59,821 nucleotides of DNA from Hortaea werneckii (lineage: Eukaryota; Ascomycota; Dothideomycetes; Mycosphaerellales; Teratosphaeriaceae), in assembly GCA_037044905.1 (NCBI GenBank), contig JBAOKB010000089.1, positions 1 to 59,821 of the forward strand. The letters are read 5' to 3'. Below the pieces are notes generated by a model that made no database searches, was not told where the DNA came from, and saw only the letters and a program-made list of their open reading frames with translations. The position numbers were made by a program, and so were the translations under genes. Below, in pieces: positions 1 to 10,281 of the stretch. Each line of letters starts with the position of its first letter. Position 1 is the stretch's first letter.

Positions 1-573
1 GAACGTTAGGGCGGCCGCCTCGCCAACTGCACGCTCTGCCCTGGGATGGTAGCGGATGCGGGCGAGTCTAGTGAGTCTAGCAACCGTTTGAGTCGTGGAG
101 TACGAGCGAAGCGGGCTCGAAGGCCCAAGCCGGCAAATTGCGTCCCAAGCATTGCCCCTGACGCTTATCCGCATGGGGCAGGCTCCGCAGCATGGTGCCT
201 GGCGGGTACCTGCCGATTGAACAGCTTGGCCCTGCGCCTCGCATCCGCCTCGCAGCCGCCCAAACCTTCCCAGACGCCTTCAAATTTCTGCAATTCCTTC
301 CAACCCACTATCACGAGCCTCTCGGCACAATATTCGCCGTCATACGCTGCCCACGCCCGCATAGTCCACGTTCGTTCTCAACGGCCGTCCACTGACGTTT
401 GGCTCCGTCGCCCGGGGACCGTGTGTCGCTTGCTTGCTCTGCTGCCCGTAGGTGTCTTATTACTTTTGCCTCCCTTGCCTTTTCTCGCGCTTTCTTGCTC
501 ACTCGTTTCTCGTTTCATCCGCGCCTCTTTCTTAGCCTCTCCCATCGCGTGTTTGAGCAGAGTCGTTGTCGCA
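1..573. other. Upstream region of the tyrosinase gene
   Basis: No gene is supported here. An open frame runs in phase into the tyrosinase from position 46, but it has no signal peptide at its start, reads as mixed low-complexity sequence and is not part of the family. From about 440 to 560 the strand is rich in C and T, as expected of a fungal promoter and 5' leader. Confidence 0.6.
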
Positions 574-2220
574 ATGCATATTCAATCGTCGCTCGTTTTC
601 TCCCTTTCCGCCGCCACGGCATTTGCTTCCACGGGCTCGGTTGCTCCCACGGGCTCTGCTCCTACTGGTGCCGTCGGCTACAACAGCACCCAGCCGCACA
701 ATGGCCAGCAGAAGCACATCTCCGAGCTGGAGGACCAGGTCAGCTCCTTGAAGGCCTCGCTTTCGAGCAAGCTGGCTGCTTCCAGCAGCTCCTGCGAGAA
801 CGCTCCGTCTTCTCTTCCATCCGGTGCCGTCTCGCGCGAGTCTTCCCCGGCTTCGACCGCCTCGGCCACCTACACTGCGGCCTACGAGACCTACTCGTCT
901 GCCTACGACGAGGCTCAGAAGAGCAGCAACTCGGTCTTGAGCACCACCTCTCGCTCCGTCAGCGCGCCGTTCGCCACTGACTCCGGCAACGGCACCGCGT
1001 CCGCCGGCCCTACTGGCACCGCTGCCAGCTCTTCTCTCGTCGGCACCTCTGGCACCAGCTCCTCCAGCGCCAGCGCTTCCAGCACTGCCGTCTCGACTTA
1101 CCTGCCGGTGCTCGGTGACTACAACGACGAGGAGATCTCCTCTGGTAGCGCCTGGAAGAATGTCTCTGACATTGCCGATGCCCGTTTGAAGGCCCGCACC
1201 AGCTCTGGTGACTGCACCTACGAGAACGCCCGCGTCCGCACCGAGTTCCGTAGCATGTCCAACGACCAGCGCAAGGCCTTCACGGACGCTGTGGCTTGCC
1301 TTCAGAGCACCGAGCCGCGCTACACCACCGCCGGCTCTGACGCCTACCCGGGTGTCTACACTCGTTACGACGAGTTCGTCGCCACTCACATCAACATGAC
1401 CTACCACATCCACGGCACCGCCGACTTCCTTGCTTGGCACCGTAACTTCATCCACGAGTTCGAGGCTGCCCTCGGCGAGACTTGCGGCTACACTGGCACC
1501 CTTCCTTACTGGGACTGGGCCATGGACGCTGGCAAGGTCGACCAGAGCGAGGTTTTCAACGGCGACGAGTACTCCATGGGCAGCAACGGTATGTACATTG
1601 CTGGCCGTGAGGACACCTACCTCGGCCTCCAGGACACCACTTTCCCGCCTGGCACTGGTGGTGGCTGCGTCATGAGCGGTCCGTTCAGCAACGCCACCTA
1701 CGAGACTCACCTTGGTCCTCTTGACAGCCCGTACGGCAACAACGTCGCCAACCAGTTCGACTACAACCCGCGCTGCCTTGTCCGTGACCTGAGCAACTTC
1801 TTCTCCGAGCGCTACAACACCTACACCAACGTCACCGAGCTCGTCCTCGGCCAGCCTGAGATCGGCAACTTCCAGTCCCTTATGCAGGGTTTCCTCGGCG
1901 ACAACAAGTTCGGTGTGCACGGTGGCGGTCACTGGATCGGTGGAGGCCCATCCCAGCTTGAGGACTTCCACTCCAGCCCAAGCGACCCGGTCTTCTTCAT
2001 CCACCACTCCATGATCGACCGCATCTACTCCGTCTGGCAGAACCTGGACTGGGACGAGCGTGAGGACGCCATCGAGGGCACCTCCACCCTCCTCAACAGC
2101 CCGCCCACCGCCGACATGGAGCTCAGCGACGTCCTCTCCTTCGGCCTCGTCGCTGAGGACAAGACCTTCGGTGACCTCATGGACACCATGTCTGGCCCTT
2201 ACTGCTACCGCTACGAGTAA
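574..2220 (+). CDS. Secreted tyrosinase / catechol oxidase-like copper enzyme
   Basis: This encodes a type-3 copper oxidase of the tyrosinase family, which oxidises phenols to quinones and may act in melanin or phenol metabolism outside the cell. The start at 574 gives a 548-residue protein beginning with a signal peptide (MHIQSSLVFSLSAATAFA). Residues about 60 to 175 form a Ser/Thr/Ala-rich stalk with a short coiled-coil-like stretch (HISELEDQVSSLKASLSSK). The copper-A site is seen as His272, His280 and His289 (HGTADFLAWHR). The copper-B site is His449, His453 and His477/478 (HGGGHW, then FFIHHSMIDRIYSVW). The protein ends soon after the core, so it resembles the short fungal secreted enzymes rather than the long cytosolic ones with a C-terminal cap. 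No intron is needed. All Tyr codons are TAC, which suggests high expression. The exact substrate cannot be told from sequence. Confidence 0.93.
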   Translation: MHIQSSLVFSLSAATAFASTGSVAPTGSAPTGAVGYNSTQPHNGQQKHISELEDQVSSLKASLSSKLAASSSSCENAPSSLPSGAVSRESSPASTASATYTAAYETYSSAYDEAQKSSNSVLSTTSRSVSAPFATDSGNGTASAGPTGTAASSSLVGTSGTSSSSASASSTAVSTYLPVLGDYNDEEISSGSAWKNVSDIADARLKARTSSGDCTYENARVRTEFRSMSNDQRKAFTDAVACLQSTEPRYTTAGSDAYPGVYTRYDEFVATHINMTYHIHGTADFLAWHRNFIHEFEAALGETCGYTGTLPYWDWAMDAGKVDQSEVFNGDEYSMGSNGMYIAGREDTYLGLQDTTFPPGTGGGCVMSGPFSNATYETHLGPLDSPYGNNVANQFDYNPRCLVRDLSNFFSERYNTYTNVTELVLGQPEIGNFQSLMQGFLGDNKFGVHGGGHWIGGGPSQLEDFHSSPSDPVFFIHHSMIDRIYSVWQNLDWDEREDAIEGTSTLLNSPPTADMELSDVLSFGLVAEDKTFGDLMDTMSGPYCYRYE

Positions 2221-3147
2221 GCGTCTTCGACGACAGCACTTACGGACATGAGCAATTGGACATAGAATCTTTTCGTAATATTTGTTGTCGATACTTCATC
2301 AGATCTGTCAATGGGAGGGGTCTTCCTTTTTTTTCTTTTTAGGATACAAACTGTGTAAACCAAGAAATGTACATGTACATATTCGTCAATCTTTCGGCTT
2401 CCAAACATTTTCCCACTCGAAACTTCCTTGTCTCATCATTCGAAACGTATTCCCACTCCGTCCAACAGCTTGATCGAAACAAGGTGTGGATAGGAGCTGC
2501 TGCTCCTCTTGCAATTTAAACTCAAGGTTCGAACAATGGCGGCGGAACTTAGAATGCTTTAGGCTTCCTCCAATCCAAAAGGTTGCAGAAATCCTTTCTT
2601 TCATTTGGTTAGGGTTTTCGGAGGAGAGATTGCGATAAGCTTCATTGCCTTCCCCGTTCCACTCAAAGTTGGTACAGTATACTATAAAGTGTACCAGACT
2701 TCCTTGCAGCTATAGGACCGTTGAGCTGCAGCGAATCCCGATGTCCCTAGGAGATTAATTTCATATGATGCAAGCATGATCCTCAAGATTGGACAGCTGA
2801 CGCGCGCGACGTTAGAGTATAGTGAGTACCAGATATAGCTTTACGTCAAGCAAAGCTTGGGGAAGGTAATCTCCACACGTCGATCGAGACTTGGAGGATG
2901 GGTAGTTATTTTAGTGATGATTATCATTATTAATTGGAGGACGAGGACGTTAAGCCTTAGGTTCTGCGGCCTGAATAATGCGCGCCAGATAGAAAGTGCA
3001 ATAATGATGGCGCGTCAGGTCACGTCCTAAAGATGGGTTATTGCTATGAACCAAGGACATGGGACAACATAACAACAATCCCCCCTCCCCCCTCGGACAG
3101 ACCGCCCAATATCAAGGATCCGGTCGACTTAAGATAGAAATCGCTAC
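2221..3147. other. Intergenic region between convergent genes
   Basis: This holds the 3' ends of the tyrosinase (+) and the DUF2235 gene (-). It is AT-richer than the coding DNA, with a T-run near 2327 to 2340. I see no gene or RNA in it. Confidence 0.6.
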
Positions 3148-4856
3148 TCAGACACAAACCCTCCACGCCACATCCCGGTTCGTCCGCACTCTAACCTGAT
3201 AACCCGCCTGATTCTTCATGCGCTGCCTTACCGTCCAATGTAAATTCGGATCCGACTCCATCACAGGGCGAAACATCCCCCAATTCTGCGCCCACCGCGT
3301 CGTCCACTCATCTTGAGAAGAATTCTGCAACTTCACCTCCACGGGCAGGAATTCCAACAGCCACCACCCTTTCGCGACGTCCAGCTGGTCGTTGATCGGC
3401 TGCAGCGAGTCGAAATAGTCCTCCACTTGCTCGGGGACCCAGTGGTCCGCGGGGATACCTTCTTTCTCGTCCTTCCAGATCCGGAGCTTATAGTGATCCT
3501 GCCCGTCGTAGCGTTTCGAGGACTGTAAAGCGGCGCGTCGGCGCCGGATATGGCCTAGTTCGCCTTTCTCGTATTTCTCGACAATGTGTGGCGGGGGGTC
3601 CACGACCGGTTGTTCGAGTTTCGTGTATTTGGGCCAGAGGGTGTGCACGTCGATGCCCTCCTCGGCGAGGCGGTGAGTGTGGAAGGTGATGCCCGTGTCG
3701 CATTCGAAGCACTGTCTCAGCATCCAGCGTAGCGGGATCTGGGACAGCTTATGTCGGACGTCGTTCCCTACCGCCCCGCCTCCCACGTCGGCGTGGCAGC
3801 CTGCGAACCAGACTTCGAGGATGTCGGTGTTTTGGACTTCTTCCGCGTCGTGGAAGACTTCGTCTTTCTCGTCCAGCATGTCCGCTCCTAGATCCTCGGA
3901 GAAACGGCGGACTGCTCCCTCTGGCTGCTCGTGGATAGTGCCTATCGAAGGCGTTTCGTCCGCGACCGGCTCGATATGCTCGCGGTCCTGATACCGCGCC
4001 ACCTTGAACTTCGCTCGTCGCTCATCCAGCGCCATGGCATGCCGGAAATACAAGGGTTTGTTGAACGGGGTACTGCTAAGCGGCAACGTCCTCGGGATAA
4101 AGCCCACACTGGCCACGCTATCGAACGCGCCGACAAAGTAGACATTGACATCCGTACAGAACGTGCGCTTGAACTCGCCGCTCATCATCCAGCCGTGCGG
4201 CGTGTCGTCCTTGTAGAACTCGTACGCGAACGGGAGCTGCGCGGAGTTATGGGCCGGGAGTAGTCCGACCTTGTGGATCATGCCTGCCAGACATCGTGCC
4301 GTGTACGCGCCGCGTGAGAAGCCGAAGAGACAGATCTTGTCGCCTTCGTGGTACGTTTGCATTAGGAACTTGTAGGCGTCCCGGATGTGCACGCCTAGCC
4401 CGCTACCGATGGCCATGTCGAAGGCAGCTGCTACGCCGTTGGTTAGGCCTCCTCCGTCGTAGGTCCCGATACCAGACTGGTAGTACTGTGAATTGTGTCA
4501 GTTTTGTTTTGTTTCGTTTGTTTTTTATCTTTTTATCTTTTTGGTTCCTATATTTTTATTTGTCGTTTCCTGAGAAAGACATTAGGACGAGATGGTTCTG
4601 AACTCACAGTCACTTGACCTGGATCATCCTTCTTCAAACAGCCAACCAAGTGGACAATGTTGCTGTTGTCGTTGTCAAACTTGTCTCCCGTTCCATCCAA
4701 GCACACCACAATCGTGCGGCCGGATGGTCTGTAGGAGGCGGCATCTCGGACTGCACGGATGTCCCGTGGTAATCTGTCAGTGGGGAGTGGCCGCGGCGCA
4801 GGACCTGTCTGCATGGGATATTTGCAAGACGACGCCCATGGCGAGACCTTGCCCAT
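3148..4856 (-). CDS. DUF2235 alpha/beta-hydrolase-like protein
   Basis: Two exons are joined: 4856..4608 and 4485..3148. The 122-base intron has donor gtgagt and acceptor cacag in phase 0. The product has 528 residues. Exon 1 carries the N-terminal beta strand and Asp loop VVCLDGTGDKFD near residues 51 to 61. Exon 2 carries the nucleophile elbow GFSRGAYTAR with Ser140, and later WFAGCHADVGGG, both hallmarks of DUF2235 (PF09994). That family shares its fold with bacterial type VI phospholipase effectors of the Tle1 kind; fungal members are common and mostly uncharacterised. There is no signal peptide, so it is probably cytosolic. I chose the Met at 4856 (MGKVSPW); an upstream in-frame Met would add a Leu run encoded by a CTG repeat, which looks like 5' leader. 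Substrate is unknown. Confidence 0.85.
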
Positions 4857-4860
4857 GGTG

Positions 4861-4880
4861 AGCAGCAGCAGCAGCAGCAG
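4861..4880. repeat. AGC/CTG trinucleotide repeat in the 5' leader
   Basis: Six to seven AGC units lie immediately upstream (in the minus-strand sense, CTG units) of the chosen ATG of the DUF2235 gene at 4856. If translation started further upstream they would encode seven leucines. Confidence 0.85.
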
Positions 4881-5973
4881 GTCGGGCGGGAAGGCTCGTC
4901 TCACAAGGCAGACACTAGGCGATTGGAAGCACGGGACAGATAGTAGAGAGGGTGACTTGGGGAGTTCCAGGGCAAGGAAATGGACTGGTATAGCATTAAC
5001 CCACCTCATGTGCATGCAGGGTCTGCAGTATGGCGGCCTCTGCAACTACCGGAAAGGGAAGCATCAGAGGGCGATGTGGGCGGAGGCATGTTCCCGTATT
5101 GTAGTGGCCAGCAATTACGCGAAGGAGTCAAGCAGGCGTTGAGTCCGCGCGGTGTATAGTGGCGATGATGAGGAGGAGCGTGGTCTGTCGTGGCCGCTCA
5201 GTCCGAGAGTTTGGGACGCCGGCCCGGGTCGGGATCGCCTGCCATCTTGCCGATCTCTCCACTCCTTCCGCTCCTGCTCGTGTTTGACACATTACACCTG
5301 TCAAGCTACAACAGGACGACTCGCATAGATGCACGCGTCGTAGTTCCGCGCAGGACTCAATCATATGCTGGTCTCGACGGGCCAAGGCGTGCGAATGTGA
5401 GCTGTCTGCGTCTTCTGCTACGGCGTCCAAGCGAAGGACTATCACGGCAAATATCCAAGCAATCGTCCGAACTCAATGCCATTCCGTCCTCTCTAGTGTC
5501 GCTAGCATTCTGCAGGGCTCAATATTCGATGTCATACCACATCGATTCTATACGAATGGCTCATCGACGCAGCAACTGATTGACCAGATTGAGACGCCGT
5601 TATGATGATCAGTTCCGCCAAATGGAGTAGCAAGCTGCACGCTTGATCTTGCGCTTGCCTTTCCAGGTAGTTGCACTGATATACAGTCCACCGCTGTCAC
5701 TGTCCGGTGGCCTTCCGCATAACACTACCGGCGCGAGGCTGCGCGAAGCGACACGTCATGGGCGACTGTACGGGTTGGTATGTCTAACGGTCGTGCTGTA
5801 GCTTGAGAGGAGCGTGGTAAGCAGATCTCTATGGGACCCAAGCGAGAGGCATGCTGTCTCTCTCTTGGTGAGATAATTTGGTCCTTCAGTCCCCTTCAGT
5901 CTGTCCTCCGTCTCTCAGTCCTCCCTTTGACAATTCCGCACATCCTTGAGAGGCGGTAGCTCCACTCGAACTA
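4881..5973. other. Divergent intergenic region
   Basis: This is the promoter space shared by the DUF2235 gene (-) and the fatty acid oxygenase gene (+). Short open frames occur on both strands, but none has a recognisable domain or fungal codon use. I see no RNA gene. Confidence 0.6.
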
Positions 5974-8900
5974 ATGGCTTTGGAGAAGGTCGGCACGCTG
6001 GTCGACAAGATCACGCAGAAGCCGTCGACAGCACCTGACCACAAGACAGACGGCCAGGCCAATGGAGTTGCTGATGGCGAGCAGACATCCATCCTTCACG
6101 ATCTCCGCCATCTAGACTTGAAGGATTACAGAACATTGGGTCAAGGCCTGACTACCATAGCCTCTGGGGAGCCACTGGACGACAAAGAGCTCTTGCTTGA
6201 GCATGGCGTCTCGATGCTTCAGTCACTGCCGCCCAATAGTGGGTTGGCCAAACAGTTCTCTGATCAGTTCATCACGATGCTTTACCAGGATCTGCCTCAT
6301 CCTCCAGCTACACTTGCTGGACCGACAGTGAAATACCGCCGACACGATGGAGGCAACAACAATCCCTGGCTCCCCGAGATGGGCAAGGCTGGCACTCCTT
6401 ATAGCAGAAGCGTACCGCCTCTCAAGCCAAAAGGCCCGAACCTTCCAGACCCAGAGCTCGTCTTCGAGCAATTGCTCAAGCGCAATGGTCCATTCCGTGA
6501 GCATCCAAGCGGTTTGAACCGCCTCTTCTTCTCATTCGCAACGATTGTCATCCACGAATGTTTCCAAACCTCTCGATCCGATCCTTGGGTCAACGAGACG
6601 TCTAGCTACGTCGATCTGAGCACGCTCTATGGCAACACCGAGAAAGAGCAGCAACGAGTGCGAACATACGAGATGGGCAAGATCTTCCCCGATTCGGTTG
6701 CATCGGAGAGGATTATGCTCATGCCTCCCGGTGTGATTGCCCTCCTCGTCTTGTTCTCGCGAAACCACAACAGCATAGCAGAATCGCTGTACTCGATCAA
6801 CGAAGAAGGCAAATACCGTGACTGGGACATTCTGAGCGTGCCCGAGAGGGCATGGCAAGATGAGGATATCTTCCAACTGGCGAGGAACATCAATGTGGGT
6901 TTCTTCGCGACGGTAGTGCTGAGGGACTATGTGGCTGCCATTCTCAACACTCCTCGTGCCGATTCAGAATGGTCGCTCAACCTTGGAGCTGAAATCAAGG
7001 GCGGCAACACTCGCACCGAGAGAGGCACTGGCAATGTGGTATCAGTCGAGTTTGCGGTCCTGTACCACTGGCATGCCGCATTGAGCGCTGCTGATGCCGA
7101 TTGGATGGAAGACCTGATTCGATCAAGCTTGCCTGAGCTCGGCTCTATCGACGACATGACACCAGAGATGTTCCATAAGGTGCTTAAGGTGGAAGGCCAT
7201 AAGTTAATGTCTAAAGCTCCCAAAGAGTGGACTTTCGGCGGACTTGAAAGAGGAGCAGAAGGCAGGTTCAGTGATGTGGGCCTGGCCGAGATCATCAAAG
7301 ACTGTATTGAAGAGCCTGCCCATGCCTTTGGCGCTCATGGTACCCCGGCGAGTCTGAAAGTCGTGGATGTCCTTGGCCAGTTGCAGGCGCGAAACGCTTT
7401 CAACGTTTGTACCATGAATGAGTTCCGGCGGTATCTGAATCTAAAGGAGTATCAGAGCTTCGAGGATTGGAATCCCGACAAGGAGACCGCTCATGCTGCT
7501 GAGCTTCTGTATGGCCACATAGACAACCTGGAGCTTTACCCAGGCCTCATGGCGGAAACGACCAAACCGCCAATGCCCGGGTCAGGCGTCTGTCCGGGTC
7601 AAACTACAGGACGAGGGATTCTGGATGATGCTGTTGCTCTTGTCCGTGGTGACCGGTTCCTGAGTTACGACTTCAACAGCACCACTCTAACCAACTGGGG
7701 CGTTGGTGCGATTAGCACTCTGCAACCAGGGTCATATGGCGGGATGTTACCTAAGCTCCTCTATACTGGTCTGCCAGTGGCTTGGACGGGCACCTCTGCA
7801 TACGCATTGTTACCTTTCTACACGCCCAAGGCCGCCAGAGAGATTCTGGAAGGGAACGAAGTCGCACACAAGTACGACTTTGAGCGGCCGTCAAGCGACA
7901 GATCAATGGCCGCCGTTCATACGCAAGATGGCTGCAAGAGGGTCTTTGAAGATCGCGAAAACTTCCGGGTCATGTACCAGGCCGCAGTGAAGAACTGCAC
8001 AGATGGCCACGAGTTCATGCTCGGGTGGGACGAAACTCACAAGCACAACGAGCGCTCCAACATCCTTCACAAAGTCTTCTTCGAGGACGGCTTTGAGGCC
8101 AACGTGACCGAATTCTTCCGCTCGAACGTTTCTCGGCTTATTAAGGACAGCTCACTGAAATATTCCAACAATAGGCGCTCCATTGACATCGTCCGGGATG
8201 TCACGAACGTGACGCCTATCCTTTGGCTTGCTGAGCGCTTCGCTATCCCACTGAAGACGCAAGAAACGCCCAACGGACTGCTTTCTATCCCTGAGCTCTT
8301 CGACATTTACCTTGTCCTCTTCATGTACCAGAGCTTCAACATCCTTCCGGCCGCCGAGTGGAAACTGCGCGATGCCTCCATGAAGGTCGCGCCTGTCCTC
8401 CGCGGCGTTCTCGAAGGCCATCTGCGGACCCAGCAAGGGCTTAAGGAGCGCTTCGTCGACTGGCTGGCCAAAGATACTGCGTACGAAGTCGGCCCCCAGG
8501 CAGACCGCATGTTCCACGCGCTCAACGAAACCAACCTCCCCATCGGCGACCTGGTAGGCGACTGCATCGGCATGGGCGCCCCCGTCGCCGGCAACATCAC
8601 CCAGCAAGCCTCCCTCCTCATCGACCTCTACCTCAGCCCGGGCTACGAGCAATACAAATCCCGCATCGTCGAGCTGGCGCACACCGACGACCCGGTCTCG
8701 GACCGCGAGCTCCAGGGTTTCGTGTACGAAGGCATGCGGCACGCCGGCGTCGTGCCCGGCCTCCCCCGCGTCGCCAATCGCGACACCGTCGTCATGGACG
8801 GCAACCGCGGGCCCGTCCCCGTCAAACAGGACCAGATGATCCTCATCGCCACCTCCAAAGCCGCCATGGATCCCCTCGCGTTCCCTTCCCCGGAGAAACT

Positions 8901-9165
8901 CGACCCCCACCGTCCCTTCAAGGACTACACGCTCCTGGGCCACGGACTGCACTTCTGTTTCGGCGCCCGGTTAGTCGGGCCTTCGATCGCGGCGACGCTC
9001 AAGGAGGTTTTCAAGTTGAAGAATTTGAGGAGGGCGTCTGGTAGGCAGGGCCATTTTACTACGGTCGAACATGATGTTGCGGGCGTCAAGATGCGCCAGT
9101 ATCTTGATGCTAATTCCCAGTTGTCGCCTATTCCTACTACGCTTACGTTGGAGTATGATGAGTGA
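5974..9165 (+). CDS. Ppo-type fatty acid dioxygenase / linoleate diol synthase (peroxidase-P450 fusion)
   Basis: This 1063-residue protein belongs to the psi-producing oxygenase (Ppo) family. Those enzymes oxygenate linoleic or oleic acid to a hydroperoxide in an N-terminal haem-peroxidase domain, then rearrange it in a C-terminal P450-like domain. The products are oxylipins that steer sporulation in Aspergillus. The peroxidase domain shows the distal haem His194 (IVIHECF), catalytic Tyr364 and proximal His367 (LYHWH). The C-terminal domain keeps the haem-thiolate Cys995 in GHGLHFCFGA and an amide pair Asn874/Gln877 (GNITQ), matching the Asn..Gln motif of diol synthases. This argues for a two-step PpoA-like enzyme rather than a PpoC-like one, which lacks the Cys. 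The frame is open throughout with no intron. Whether it makes 5,8- or 7,8-diols cannot be read from sequence. Confidence 0.92.
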   Translation: MALEKVGTLVDKITQKPSTAPDHKTDGQANGVADGEQTSILHDLRHLDLKDYRTLGQGLTTIASGEPLDDKELLLEHGVSMLQSLPPNSGLAKQFSDQFITMLYQDLPHPPATLAGPTVKYRRHDGGNNNPWLPEMGKAGTPYSRSVPPLKPKGPNLPDPELVFEQLLKRNGPFREHPSGLNRLFFSFATIVIHECFQTSRSDPWVNETSSYVDLSTLYGNTEKEQQRVRTYEMGKIFPDSVASERIMLMPPGVIALLVLFSRNHNSIAESLYSINEEGKYRDWDILSVPERAWQDEDIFQLARNINVGFFATVVLRDYVAAILNTPRADSEWSLNLGAEIKGGNTRTERGTGNVVSVEFAVLYHWHAALSAADADWMEDLIRSSLPELGSIDDMTPEMFHKVLKVEGHKLMSKAPKEWTFGGLERGAEGRFSDVGLAEIIKDCIEEPAHAFGAHGTPASLKVVDVLGQLQARNAFNVCTMNEFRRYLNLKEYQSFEDWNPDKETAHAAELLYGHIDNLELYPGLMAETTKPPMPGSGVCPGQTTGRGILDDAVALVRGDRFLSYDFNSTTLTNWGVGAISTLQPGSYGGMLPKLLYTGLPVAWTGTSAYALLPFYTPKAAREILEGNEVAHKYDFERPSSDRSMAAVHTQDGCKRVFEDRENFRVMYQAAVKNCTDGHEFMLGWDETHKHNERSNILHKVFFEDGFEANVTEFFRSNVSRLIKDSSLKYSNNRRSIDIVRDVTNVTPILWLAERFAIPLKTQETPNGLLSIPELFDIYLVLFMYQSFNILPAAEWKLRDASMKVAPVLRGVLEGHLRTQQGLKERFVDWLAKDTAYEVGPQADRMFHALNETNLPIGDLVGDCIGMGAPVAGNITQQASLLIDLYLSPGYEQYKSRIVELAHTDDPVSDRELQGFVYEGMRHAGVVPGLPRVANRDTVVMDGNRGPVPVKQDQMILIATSKAAMDPLAFPSPEKLDPHRPFKDYTLLGHGLHFCFGARLVGPSIAATLKEVFKLKNLRRASGRQGHFTTVEHDVAGVKMRQYLDANSQLSPIPTTLTLEYDE

Positions 9166-10281
9166 TGAAAGAGGAGATTTCTCCGCAGGTTAGGTGCTAG
9201 GTAGTTGATGGAACGATAATTCCAATGTTATGTACGCTCTCCTGAACCGCTTTGTTCTTTTCTTTCTTTCTTTTCTTTTCTCCCTTTGCTTTTCTTTCCT
9301 TTTTTTTTTTTTTTTTAGAAAAAGAAAATATTCTGTCGGTGACATGTGAAGCCAGATTTTCTATTCTCTTATGCAAGCTTTGTCCGATCGTTCCATATAC
9401 AGACATTCGATTCACCCCCGGGGCAGGCCTGACCATGCCTTGCTATGGGAGAAGGTCAAGGTTCGGATCCATTAGGGCGGAAACTATCCTCTTTTTTCAA
9501 CCCACTCATGAAAAGGCTGAAGATCAAAAGTGGCACCGGTCGCACATCTGAACAGGCAATCGTCCGCATTGGTCCTCCATGGAGCTTGCAGTAAGATTGG
9601 TGGTAGCCGTAGTCCTAGTAGTGCTATGCGTGTGTATGCGCATGTGTTCCGGTGGCTTGGTCGGACGTAACTAGCCCTTGTTAAGCAAGGAAATCCACCC
9701 GTAGACCTTTTGAATGAAGAATTGTCTTTGAATTAATACATTAAGGATGAGGTTTGTCTCCTACTCTTGACATTCGATGGACATTCAGAGGTTGCAGCGA
9801 CTAGCTAGTACAGTACAGCAATGCAGTCCGTACAGTCACACTCAAGCTCAGGACTGAACACGGTGTACTAAAGCATGTACTGGAGACTTATACAGCGATC
9901 CAGAGGTATAGTTGCTGTTGTCGTTGTGGCTGCTACAAGGCGATGGTTGTAGTGGTGGTGGTGGGGAAGGGTTAACCCTGGCCAACCCTTACGGACCCTG
10001 GGTTGCTATAGACTCCTTCCTCTTTTAGAATAGAGGTATCCGTTCAAAACAGAGGTTTACTGTGGCGGCCCCCACTCCCAGCAGAGTTGTCTTGCTGGAC
10101 TAGACCATAACTCCTCTCACTTTTGCCCGGTCTCCCCTCTTCCCTTCCGCTCATCTCTTGGACTTCCCTCACCCATGCTCACCCATCCTCTCAGAATCAC
10201 GATGCACCCTCTCTCTGACCTCCAACAGCGCCAAGAAAAACAAGAAAAGGGACAAGAAACAAGGGGATAAAGGAAATCTCC
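9166..10281. other. Intergenic region between convergent genes
   Basis: This contains the 3' flank of the oxygenase, a pyrimidine-rich stretch at about 9251 to 9317 that ends in a long T run, and no supported gene. A sequence at 9463 resembles half of a tRNA box B but lacks the invariant A and a paired arm. Confidence 0.6.

Noticed and set aside
46..573. In-frame 176-codon N-terminal extension of the tyrosinase
   Set aside because: It puts the signal peptide inside the protein, has erratic codon use unlike the TAC-only gene body, and includes pyrimidine-rich promoter-like sequence.
532..2007. 491-codon open frame antisense to the tyrosinase
   Set aside because: It is a mirror of the strong codon bias of the real gene; it is rich in Val, Gly and Ala with no domain.
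2525..2535. Another box-B-like sequence (ggttcgaaca)
   Set aside because: No paired T arm and no box A at the proper distance.
8152..8952. 266-codon antisense frame inside the oxygenase
   Set aside because: Also a codon-bias shadow; no recognisable domain and no splice context.
9458..9475. tRNA box-B-like sequence ggttcggatcc
   Set aside because: The invariant A of the T loop is missing and no acceptor or anticodon arm can be folded around it.
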